Shown one piece after another: positions 26,124 to 32,076 of a stretch of 32,076 bases of DNA (position 1 is its first letter; each line of letters begins with the position of its first letter). This DNA is from Burkholderiaceae bacterium (GTDB taxonomy: Bacteria > Pseudomonadota > Gammaproteobacteria > Burkholderiales > Burkholderiaceae_E), in contig OMIE01000088.1 in assembly GCA_900299025.1 (NCBI GenBank), positions 1-32,076 of the forward strand, in the 5' to 3' direction. A program made the translations under genes and the position numbers. The notes below the pieces were generated by a model. That model made no database searches. It worked only from the letters and a program-made list of their open reading frames with translations, and was not told the DNA's origin.

Positions 26124-27167
26124 TTAAATGATTGTTTTATTAGAACGCATTGCTTTGAGTTTGGGGCCTAATCGCTTATAAACTCCAAAGGCATTATCCG
26201 AGTAAATAGCCTGCCTGCCGATTTCATCGACTTCTGACGAGGCCTCGATGTAACGTTTTGTATCATCGTAAAAATGCCCCGTTCGCTGATCGATACCGCG
26301 TACGGCACCGACGGTTTCTGAAGCAAAAAGAACATTCTTCGTGGGAAGTACCTTTAGCATCAAATCGATGCCCGCCTGGTGATACACGCAGGTATCAAAA
26401 TACACATTATTAAGAACTTTTTCGTCGAGGTCGGCCAGTCCCATGTCTTGCGCAATGCCGCGATAGCGCCCCCAGTGGAAAGGCACTGCACCGCCCCCAT
26501 GCGGAATGATGAACTTGAGTTCGGGAAAGTCCTCAAAGATAGACGAGGTCATAAACTGTACGAAGGCGGTGGTGTCACCGTTGATGTAGTGGCTCGCAAC
26601 AGCGTGAAAGTGCGGATTGCAAGAGCCACTCACATGAATCATCGCTGGAACATCCCAGCGCAAGAGTTGTTCGTATAGCGGGTACCACCAATCTTTATCC
26701 CAAAGTGGCGGGTCTGCCCAATGGCCACCCGTTGGGTCAGGATTGAGATTAGCAGCAATAAAACCGTAATCGCCAATACAACGTTCTAAGGTATCGAAAA
26801 CGACATGCCCTGGCCTAACCCCTGGAGCCTGGGGTAGTTGGCAGGCGCCCACGAAGTCCTTTGGGTAGCGTTGGCAGACACGGTGAACTAAGTCGTTAGC
26901 GTAGTCCGCCCAGACTTTGTTGGTCGCTTCGTCGCCACGATGATGGTCCATGCCAAGGGCTTTGGGCGAGAAAATTGTCATATCGATACCACGCTCACGC
27001 ATGATACGTAATTGATTGTTCTCAATACCAACACGAATTTCGTCGTCGCTGACAGCTGGTGGATCGGGGGGCTTACGGCCTTCGCGAAGTGCTGCGACTT
27101 GAGCCTCTCGAAAGGCCCAAACTTGGGGCGGTGTGGTTGTGAAGTGCCCGTGAATATCAATGATCAT
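26124..27167 (-). CDS. ligJ: 4-oxalomesaconate hydratase (LigJ/PmdE-type amidohydrolase)
   Basis: LigJ hydrates 4-oxalomesaconate to 4-carboxy-4-hydroxy-2-oxoadipate in the protocatechuate 4,5-cleavage and gallate pathways. Read from the ATG at 27167 there are 347 residues. His6 and His8 (DIHGHF), His178 (MIHVSGSCNP), His223 (IIPHGGGAVP) and Glu284 (ASETVGAVRGID) fall in the LigJ pattern, and the TGHFYDDTKRYIE block is also shared. The frame extends to a TTG at 27182, but the ATG gives the canonical MIIDIHGH start. It overlaps the upstream carboxymuconolactone-decarboxylase-like gene by 11 bp. No ring-cleavage dioxygenase or aldolase gene is nearby, so a related substrate is possible. Confidence 0.85.
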   Translation of the reverse strand: MIIDIHGHFTTTPPQVWAFREAQVAALREGRKPPDPPAVSDDEIRVGIENNQLRIMRERGIDMTIFSPKALGMDHHRGDEATNKVWADYANDLVHRVCQRYPKDFVGACQLPQAPGVRPGHVVFDTLERCIGDYGFIAANLNPDPTGGHWADPPLWDKDWWYPLYEQLLRWDVPAMIHVSGSCNPHFHAVASHYINGDTTAFVQFMTSSIFEDFPELKFIIPHGGGAVPFHWGRYRGIAQDMGLADLDEKVLNNVYFDTCVYHQAGIDLMLKVLPTKNVLFASETVGAVRGIDQRTGHFYDDTKRYIEASSEVDEIGRQAIYSDNAFGVYKRLGPKLKAMRSNKTII

Positions 27168-27783
27168 GGCTGATCTCGCCAAGCATACGCTCCCTGATGA
27201 GCTCTGCGCTGAGTTTGGGGAGTGCTACTGCACCTTCTGGCACGCTGACTTCGACGGCATTTAATAACATCGACACCATACTGTAGACACCACTTACAGA
27301 AACAAGATCGATCAGTGCGGCCTCACCGAAGTGTCCAAGCGCCTCAGCCCATAGCGCATTGGGAATGCGTTGTTCAATACTGAGGCGCGAGCAGACTTCA
27401 AAGACAAGTCGTTCTTCAAGATCCATCTCGCGAGGGCGGTAGGCTTCCCAAAGCGGCTTGATGATGCGATCGTCAAGCCCTTCGCGGCGGCCGATACGTT
27501 CATGTGCCCACCATTCGAAGGGCGCATTGCCTACGCGTGCCTGGATCAGGATGGCAAACTCGGTCATGCGTTTGGAGATGCTGGAGTGAAAACGCAAGTA
27601 ATCAAGTAACTCAAGGCAGGGCTTAGCCATCTTTGGGCTGCGAAGCAGCGCGTTGTAGGGGCCGGCAAGTCCGGCAGAAGAAATCTTAAGAATATAGTCA
27701 GCAAGCGGCTTGGCATCTTCAGGTAAGGTGTCATAGGGCCTGTAGGCAAGGCGGTCACGTGTGAGTGGTGTGTGCGTAGTCAT
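27157..27783 (-). CDS. Carboxymuconolactone decarboxylase-family protein (no CxxC)
   Basis: This 208-residue helical protein has the CMD/AhpD-like core HSSISKRMTEFAILIQARV (about residues 65-90) followed by FEWWAHERIGRREGL. It lacks the CxxC pair, so an AhpD-type peroxidase role is unlikely. A decarboxylase, isomerase or lactone-handling role would fit, but none is shown. GAGGA four bases before the ATG at 27783 marks the start. It is first in a tight operon with LigJ and the FAH-family enzyme, which points to a ring-cleavage-product pathway. It diverges from the HAD gene with only about 50 bp between starts, so promoters must overlap. Confidence 0.88.
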   Translation of the reverse strand: MTTHTPLTRDRLAYRPYDTLPEDAKPLADYILKISSAGLAGPYNALLRSPKMAKPCLELLDYLRFHSSISKRMTEFAILIQARVGNAPFEWWAHERIGRREGLDDRIIKPLWEAYRPREMDLEERLVFEVCSRLSIEQRIPNALWAEALGHFGEAALIDLVSVSGVYSMVSMLLNAVEVSVPEGAVALPKLSAELIRERMLGEISHDH

Positions 27784-27833
27784 TGATTCCTCGGCGTGAG
27801 CATGGTGATCCGAACTTTAATGGAGGTGTGGCG

Positions 27834-28499
27834 GTGGCAAGTCAATTTGATGCGGTGATTTGGGATTTTGGAGGCGTGCTCACCTCAAGCCCATTTGAGG
27901 CTTTCGCAGATTTTGAAATGAGGCAGGGTATTGAACCTGGATTCATCCGTCGCGTAAACAGTCACAATCCGGACCACAACGCTTGGGCAAGGCTCGAGAG
28001 GGACGAGTTGAGCGCCGAGGGTTTTGATCTCGCTTTTGCGCTTGAGAGTGAGGCCTTAGGGCATCGCATTGCGGGCGCCGACATCCTGCCCTTAATCGCA
28101 GGCACGATTAGACCCGCGATGGTGGAAGCCTTGAGAATCATCAGCGAGACCCTGAAAACAGGGTGCATAACCAACAATTTCAAAGCGATCTCCACCCTGC
28201 AAACCCAAGATTCAAAGCTTTCGTTTGCGAGTTTATATAAGCGCGACATCATGAACTTATTTGATCATGTCATCGAAAGCGCACTTGTTGGCATCAGAAA
28301 GCCTGATCCTGCGATCTACAAGATGATGATCGAAGCACTCGATGTAGATCCAGAACGATGTATTTATTTAGACGATCTAGGTATTAATTTGAAGCCTGCA
28401 AGAGCGATGGGTATGCAAACGATCAAAGTCTCCGATCCGAGCGCAAGCATTGATCAACTCAGCAGCTTGCTTCAAATCGATTTGCGTGCCCATCCGTAG
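27834..28499 (+). CDS. HAD-superfamily phosphatase (soluble epoxide hydrolase N-domain type)
   Basis: This HAD-IA hydrolase probably removes phosphate from a small molecule. From the chosen start it has 221 residues. Motif I is DFGGVLT (nucleophile Asp11), motif II ITNNF, motif III Lys in GIRKPDPAIY and motif IV YLDDLGINLKPARAMGM. The last two closely resemble the N-domain of soluble epoxide hydrolase and ACAD10. Gly13 sits where most HAD phosphatases have the second Asp of DxD, the general acid/base. The start is GTG at 27834 because GGAGGT lies seven bases upstream; a TTG at 27783 also opens the frame. The 3' end overlaps the convergent dehydrogenase by 28 bp. Confidence 0.87.
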   Translation: MASQFDAVIWDFGGVLTSSPFEAFADFEMRQGIEPGFIRRVNSHNPDHNAWARLERDELSAEGFDLAFALESEALGHRIAGADILPLIAGTIRPAMVEALRIISETLKTGCITNNFKAISTLQTQDSKLSFASLYKRDIMNLFDHVIESALVGIRKPDPAIYKMMIEALDVDPERCIYLDDLGINLKPARAMGMQTIKVSDPSASIDQLSSLLQIDLRAHP

Positions 28500-29530
28500 G
28501 CATTCATGGCCTTTGCAAGTCGGCCCTCAAGCTTGGGCCAGACTTCGGGATTAACAAGCCGCGGCGGCCTTACGCCACATAAAAAGTCAATGACTTGCTC
28601 AGCGCCCCAAAGCGCCGCTCTGTATCGGGCTTGCTTTGTGACACCCGCGGTATGAAAGCTTGAAATGACCCTGGGGTGTTGGACTAAGGGGTGATCAAAG
28701 GGCGGAGGCTCGTGATCCCAGACATCAAGCCCGGCCCCGGCAAGCTTACCTTGTACAAGCGCTTGGTGTAGGGCAGCTTCATCATGGATGCCACCGCGGG
28801 CAGTGCTGATAAACCACGCGCCTGGCTTCATCGCTGCGAAGCGCTGCTCGTTGAACATGCCGATGCTGCTTGCATCGCGTGGGCAATGAAGACTGACAAT
28901 ATCGGAGGTGGCGAGCAATGCTTCAAGTGAAACGGCTTCTGCGCCCCGCTCGCGAATCGTCAATGGATTCAGCAATGGATCGTAGGCAATGACATGCATG
29001 TCGAAGGCATGAGCAAGTTTTGCCAGTTCACGCCCAACCATGCCGATGCCGACGATACCAAGGGTTTTACCGCCTAACTCGGACCCCATCAGGTCTTCTC
29101 TTGAAAAAGAGCGATCAGCGCTGCGTAGCATCCGATCGCCTTCGCCAAGCCGGTGGCTAAGCCCAAGCATAAGCCCAATCGCATGTTCTGCCACAGACCT
29201 CGCATTACAGCCGCTTTGATTAAGCACAGCAATACCTGCCTTGGTACACGCCTCGACATCAACAGTATCGAATCCTGCGCCGCTACTTGAAACACAAAGC
29301 AATTGGGGGCATTGATCGATGAGTTTTTCATGGGCCCACCAGGCTTTTGGTAGCTCGTCCTTAGCGGCTGTGATGAGGTAAACATGAGCGCTCGCAAGCG
29401 CTTCAAGCGCAGCCCTGTCCTCACCCTGTCGTTTCACGGTGACAAGACGGATGTCGGCTTCTTGTGCGAAACGTTGTTCCAGAATCGAGTCATACCATAC
29501 GTCAAAACGGACGACCTGCTTTTGCTTCAT
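28472..29530 (-). CDS. D-isomer-specific 2-hydroxyacid dehydrogenase
   Basis: This NAD(P)-dependent enzyme family reduces 2-oxoacids to D-2-hydroxyacids or the reverse. From the ATG at 29530 there are 352 residues. The Rossmann motif GIGMVG lies at 161-166. The catalytic triad is Arg245 (STARGG), Glu274 (DHEPP) and His293 (SSFHTAG). AAGGTGAT just upstream supports this start over a frame extension to 29626, which would overlap the divergent ligase gene. Its tail overlaps the HAD gene by 28 bp, antisense. Substrate unknown; a 2-oxoacid released by ring-cleavage-product breakdown is possible (inference). Confidence 0.91.
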   Translation of the reverse strand: MKQKQVVRFDVWYDSILEQRFAQEADIRLVTVKRQGEDRAALEALASAHVYLITAAKDELPKAWWAHEKLIDQCPQLLCVSSSGAGFDTVDVEACTKAGIAVLNQSGCNARSVAEHAIGLMLGLSHRLGEGDRMLRSADRSFSREDLMGSELGGKTLGIVGIGMVGRELAKLAHAFDMHVIAYDPLLNPLTIRERGAEAVSLEALLATSDIVSLHCPRDASSIGMFNEQRFAAMKPGAWFISTARGGIHDEAALHQALVQGKLAGAGLDVWDHEPPPFDHPLVQHPRVISSFHTAGVTKQARYRAALWGAEQVIDFLCGVRPPRLVNPEVWPKLEGRLAKAMNAYGWARKSI

Positions 29531-29598
29531 GCCTATCACCTTGTTATGTTTTGTGTAGATGCTAAGTTTCGCTACATTGATAAACATGGGAGCTTGCC

Positions 29599-31236
29599 AT
29601 GAACTCAAGCTTGATGTCCGCCGCACGGCCTAAGCTGGAAACCGGTGCCGATACTTTTTCCTCGGTCCGACGCCATCAACTTTCCGATATTGTGCGTCGC
29701 TCGGCCTTGCGTTTTCCGGATCGTATGGCCATTTGTTGCGGGGAGACGCGCTGGAGTTATTCCGAATTCGATCGATTGGTAAGCCGACTCGCTGCGGCCC
29801 TGCGACAAGAAGGTCTCGGTGCAGGGGATCGGGTCGGTATCCTTGCGCGAAATTCGCATGCCTTCGCGCTTTGGCGATTCGCAGTCGCGAGGATAAATGC
29901 AGTTTTTGTACCGATCAATTTTATGCTCAAGGCTGATGAAGTGGCCTATATTCTTTCGCATGCCAAGGTGCTCGCTTTAGCTTGTGATCTTGAGCATGCT
30001 GAGTTGGCACTAGCCGCTCAGGTGCAGGCGCCAGTGCTTAAGCACGTCTTTGGCCTTCCCTCTGAGGATAGTCAACAAACCCCGAAGGGCATGAAGTCTC
30101 TAGAACAATTACTCGGCCAGGTTGGCAGTGGTTATGATCCAGTTGAGAGGGAGATCGACGCTAAAAACGGCATCGATGTTGATCAACCACAGACTTTGGC
30201 GCAAATTGTATATACCAGTGGCACCGAGTCCCTACCCAAGGGCGCGATGCTCAGCCACGGCGCCATTCTTTCTCAGTATGTAAGTTGCGTGATTGATGCC
30301 GAGGTGCGCGCTGAGGACAAGCTCTTGCATGCCTTGCCGCTATACCATTGCGCGCAACTCGACGTGTTCTTTGGTCCGTCGATTTATGTGGCTGCACAAA
30401 ATATTATCTCAGCAAGACCCGTGCCGTCGCAGCTTATTGCGCTCATCGAGCAGCACCAAATCAACAGTTTTTTTGCACCGCCTACCGTATGGATCGGCAT
30501 GTTGCGCGATCCTGGCTTTTCGCCACAACGTCTTGGAAGCCTTCGTAAAGCCTATTATGGGGCCTCGATCATGCCGGTCGAAGTGCTCAAGGAACTCACT
30601 TCCCGGCTTCCGCAGGTGCGCTTTTGGAATCTCTATGGGCAAACTGAAATTGCGCCGCTTGCAACGATGTTGCAGCCGGAAGATCAGTGGCGCAAAGCAG
30701 GTTCATGCGGCAAGCCTGTGCTTCACGTTGAGACCCGAGTTGTCGATGACGATATGCGGGATGTTGTGCCAGGTGAGGTGGGTGAAATCGTGCACCGTTC
30801 GCCGCATTTAATGCAGGGCTATTTAGATGACCCAGAAAAGACCGCGATGGCTTTTAGAGGGGGCTGGTTTCACAGCGGGGACTTAGCCATCATCGATGAA
30901 GAGGGCTACATGACCGTGGTCGATCGCAAAAAGGACATGATCAAGACCGGTGGTGAGAATGTGGCGAGTCGTGAAGTCGAGGAAATGATTTATCGGCTCG
31001 GTGAGGTCAGCGAGGTCGCTGTCGTCGGTTTGCCCGATCCCAAATGGGTGGAGGCGGTGACGGCCTTTGTGGTGATCAAGACGGGCCATCAGCTTGTGGA
31101 ACAGGCGATCATCGAGCACTGCCATCGTCATTTGGCGGGCTTTAAATGTCCAAAGCGTGTGGTCTTTGTTGAAAGCCTCCCGAAAAACCCAAGTGGGAAA
31201 ATTCTAAAACGTCAATTACGCGATCAAAGTCTATAG
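29599..31236 (+). CDS. Acyl-CoA synthetase / AMP-dependent ligase
   Basis: This ANL-superfamily enzyme activates a carboxylic acid to its acyl-adenylate and then the CoA thioester. The 545 residues show the P-loop TSGTESLPKG (206-215), YGQTE (346-350), Asp428 in HSGDL and the hinge DRKKDMIKTGGENV (442-455). Catalytic Lys534 lies in NPSGKILKRQLR. The P-loop has Glu-Ser in place of the common Thr-Gly. GGGAG six bases before the ATG at 29599 fixes the start. Divergent from the 2-hydroxyacid dehydrogenase gene with 68 bp between starts. Likely substrates are medium or long, branched or aromatic acids; sequence does not decide. Confidence 0.93.
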   Translation: MNSSLMSAARPKLETGADTFSSVRRHQLSDIVRRSALRFPDRMAICCGETRWSYSEFDRLVSRLAAALRQEGLGAGDRVGILARNSHAFALWRFAVARINAVFVPINFMLKADEVAYILSHAKVLALACDLEHAELALAAQVQAPVLKHVFGLPSEDSQQTPKGMKSLEQLLGQVGSGYDPVEREIDAKNGIDVDQPQTLAQIVYTSGTESLPKGAMLSHGAILSQYVSCVIDAEVRAEDKLLHALPLYHCAQLDVFFGPSIYVAAQNIISARPVPSQLIALIEQHQINSFFAPPTVWIGMLRDPGFSPQRLGSLRKAYYGASIMPVEVLKELTSRLPQVRFWNLYGQTEIAPLATMLQPEDQWRKAGSCGKPVLHVETRVVDDDMRDVVPGEVGEIVHRSPHLMQGYLDDPEKTAMAFRGGWFHSGDLAIIDEEGYMTVVDRKKDMIKTGGENVASREVEEMIYRLGEVSEVAVVGLPDPKWVEAVTAFVVIKTGHQLVEQAIIEHCHRHLAGFKCPKRVVFVESLPKNPSGKILKRQLRDQSL

Positions 31237-31294
31237 CCATCTTGGTGCATGCACGCCGGTTTGGTGATCCTATCAATCATCATCTTGGTGCGTG
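31237..31294. promoter_or_regulatory. Direct repeats resembling NtrC half-sites upstream of urtA
   Basis: ATCTTGGTGC plus A/G and TG occurs at 31239-31251 and 31282-31294, 43 bp apart. Its GGTGC core matches one arm of the NtrC consensus (TGCACC-N5-GGTGCA), and the first copy also keeps CC in the other arm (CC-ATCTT-GGTGCA). A third weaker TTGGTG lies at 31261. The distance of roughly 100-150 bp upstream of the sigma-54 promoter is right for an enhancer. The second arms are poor, so binding is not certain. Confidence 0.4.
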
Positions 31295-31385
31295 AAGCCA
31301 GTGGATGGCGGTGCTCGCCTGGCCAAGCTGGCACAAATCGCCCTTTCTTCTGAAAAACTGATGAACTTCGTATTCATCTCCATAT

Positions 31386-31401
31386 TGGCATGAGGGTTGC
31401 A
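31386..31401 (+). promoter_or_regulatory. Sigma-54 (RpoN) promoter for urtA
   Basis: TGGCATGAGGGTTGCA matches the -24/-12 consensus TGGCACG-N4-TTGCA with one mismatch. The invariant GG (31387-31388) and GC (31399-31400) are separated by exactly ten bases. Transcription should start about a dozen bases beyond the GC, leaving a leader of roughly 50 bases before the urtA ATG. Sigma-54 with NtrC control of urea uptake under nitrogen limitation is established in other proteobacteria. Confidence 0.8.
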
Positions 31402-31464
31402 TAGACGCATTGAGGCAAGTAAGCCTTTTGCGTCATCAACAAATCAACCTCCTTGGAGTGAACT

Positions 31465-32076
31465 ATGGATCGTAGACATTTCCTGCAGGGCAGCGGTGCT
31501 GTCGCGCTTAGCTGCAGCTCGATTTCGACCGCTTTCAGTCAAAGTAAAGAGCCCATCAAAGTAGGCATCTTGCATTCCCTATCCGGCACGATGGCGATTT
31601 CGGAGACGGCGCTCAAAGAGACTGCCCTGATGACGATCGATCAGATCAATGCAAAGGGAGGTGTAACGGGTCGGCCGCTTCAAGCAGTCGTGGTCGATCC
31701 CGCATCGAACTGGCCCTTATTCGCTGAGCGAGCAAGACAGCTCATTTCGCAAGACAAGGTTGCAGCGGTCTTTGGCTGCTGGACGTCGGTGTCGCGCAAG
31801 TCAGTGCTTCCAGTGTTTAAGGAATTAAATAGTCTGCTTTTTTATCCGGTGCAATATGAAGGTGAGGAACTCGAAAAGAATGTTTTCTATACCGGTGCAG
31901 CACCTAATCAACAAGCCATTCCTGCCACCGAATACTTAATGAGCAAGGAAGGCGGAGCCGCCAAGCGATTTTTCCTGCTGGGCACCGACTATGTTTATCC
32001 AAGAACAACAAACAAAATTCTACGCGCCTTTTTGAAGAGCAAAGGGGTCAAAGAAAGCGATATCGAAGAGATTTAC
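31465..32076 (+). CDS. urtA: Urea ABC transporter substrate-binding protein, 3'-partial
   Basis: UrtA is the periplasmic urea receptor of the UrtABCDE importer. The 204 visible codons run off the window; the full protein is usually a little over 400 residues. The N-terminus [10 protein letters not shown] followed by a hydrophobic stretch looks like a twin-arginine signal peptide. The mature part reads [20 protein letters not shown], then [13 protein letters not shown], and [15 protein letters not shown], which are UrtA hallmarks among type I periplasmic binding proteins. GGAG six bases before the ATG at 31465 fixes the start. A sigma-54 promoter lies upstream. The remaining urt genes and possibly urease genes are expected to the right. 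Confidence 0.93.
   Translation, partial: MDRRHFLQGSGAVALSCSSISTAFSQSKEPIKVGILHSLSGTMAISETALKETALMTIDQINAKGGVTGRPLQAVVVDPASNWPLFAERARQLISQDKVAAVFGCWTSVSRKSVLPVFKELNSLLFYPVQYEGEELEKNVFYTGAAPNQQAIPATEYLMSKEGGAAKRFFLLGTDYVYPRTTNKILRAFLKSKGVKESDIEEIY

Noticed and set aside
25421-27783. A complete protocatechuate 4,5-cleavage operon
   Set aside because: Only the LigJ-type hydratase is recognisable; the dioxygenase, dehydrogenase, lactonase and aldolase are absent.
31498-31520. A lipoprotein signal (lipobox) in UrtA
   Set aside because: The only early cysteine is preceded by Ala-Leu-Ser, which does not fit the lipobox; the RR-HFL start fits a Tat signal better.
1-32076. tRNA or rRNA genes, insertion sequences, prophage or defence genes
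   Set aside because: None was seen on either strand; genes are packed with small gaps and all recognisable products are metabolic, transport or housekeeping.

Overview
The window looks like the chromosome of a betaproteobacterium of the order Burkholderiales. By eye the G+C is in the mid-fifties. The evidence is a miaB-phoH-ybeY-lnt-glyQ-glyS housekeeping run, a periplasmic receptor of the tripartite tricarboxylate transporter (Bug) type, a urea-transporter receptor, and many acyl-CoA, aromatic and redox catabolism genes. The first 20 bases are not genomic. They match the 3' end of the Illumina Nextera read-2 adapter, so the left edge is a true contig end.

Layout. (1) 21-8315, minus strand: a tightly packed operon of a patatin-like lipase, miaB, phoH, ybeY, lnt, glyQ and a 3'-truncated glyS, mostly joined by 4-8 bp start/stop overlaps. 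The corC/ybeX gene that often sits before lnt is absent. Its leader carries three degraded tandem repeats of 46-bp period. (2) 8528-18289: a redox/catabolic block. It holds a tandem RidA-fold protein, a type I Baeyer-Villiger monooxygenase, a 3-hydroxyisobutyrate-dehydrogenase-family enzyme, an Old Yellow Enzyme homologue with Cys replaced by His at the flavin, a zinc alcohol dehydrogenase, an SDR, soluble transhydrogenase SthA and an aldehyde dehydrogenase. (3) 18415-24021: a 460-residue protein I do not recognise, a long-form aminopeptidase P, an AhpD-like protein, a TfdA/TauD dioxygenase and an orphan tripartite-type receptor. (4) 24149-31236: an MFS transporter, an FAH-family / LigJ (4-oxalomesaconate hydratase) / carboxymuconolactone-decarboxylase-like operon, a HAD phosphatase of the soluble-epoxide-hydrolase N-domain type, a D-2-hydroxyacid dehydrogenase and an acyl-CoA ligase. 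(5) 31237-32076: the start of urtA behind a near-consensus sigma-54 promoter, with upstream half-sites resembling NtrC boxes.

Working together (inference). Region 2 has the enzyme types needed to take a cyclic or branched alcohol/enone through ketone, lactone and acid (ADH/SDR, ene-reductase, BVMO, ALDH). SthA could balance NADPH against NADH, and the downstream CoA ligase could activate the acid. Regions 3-4 have pieces of an aromatic-acid pathway without the ring-cleavage enzyme. No transcription factor gene lies anywhere in the window, so control must come from elsewhere. Palindromes in the 10914-11059 divergent region are the best candidate operators. I saw no tRNA, rRNA, insertion sequence or CRISPR array, and no gene-free stretch exceeds 300 bases.
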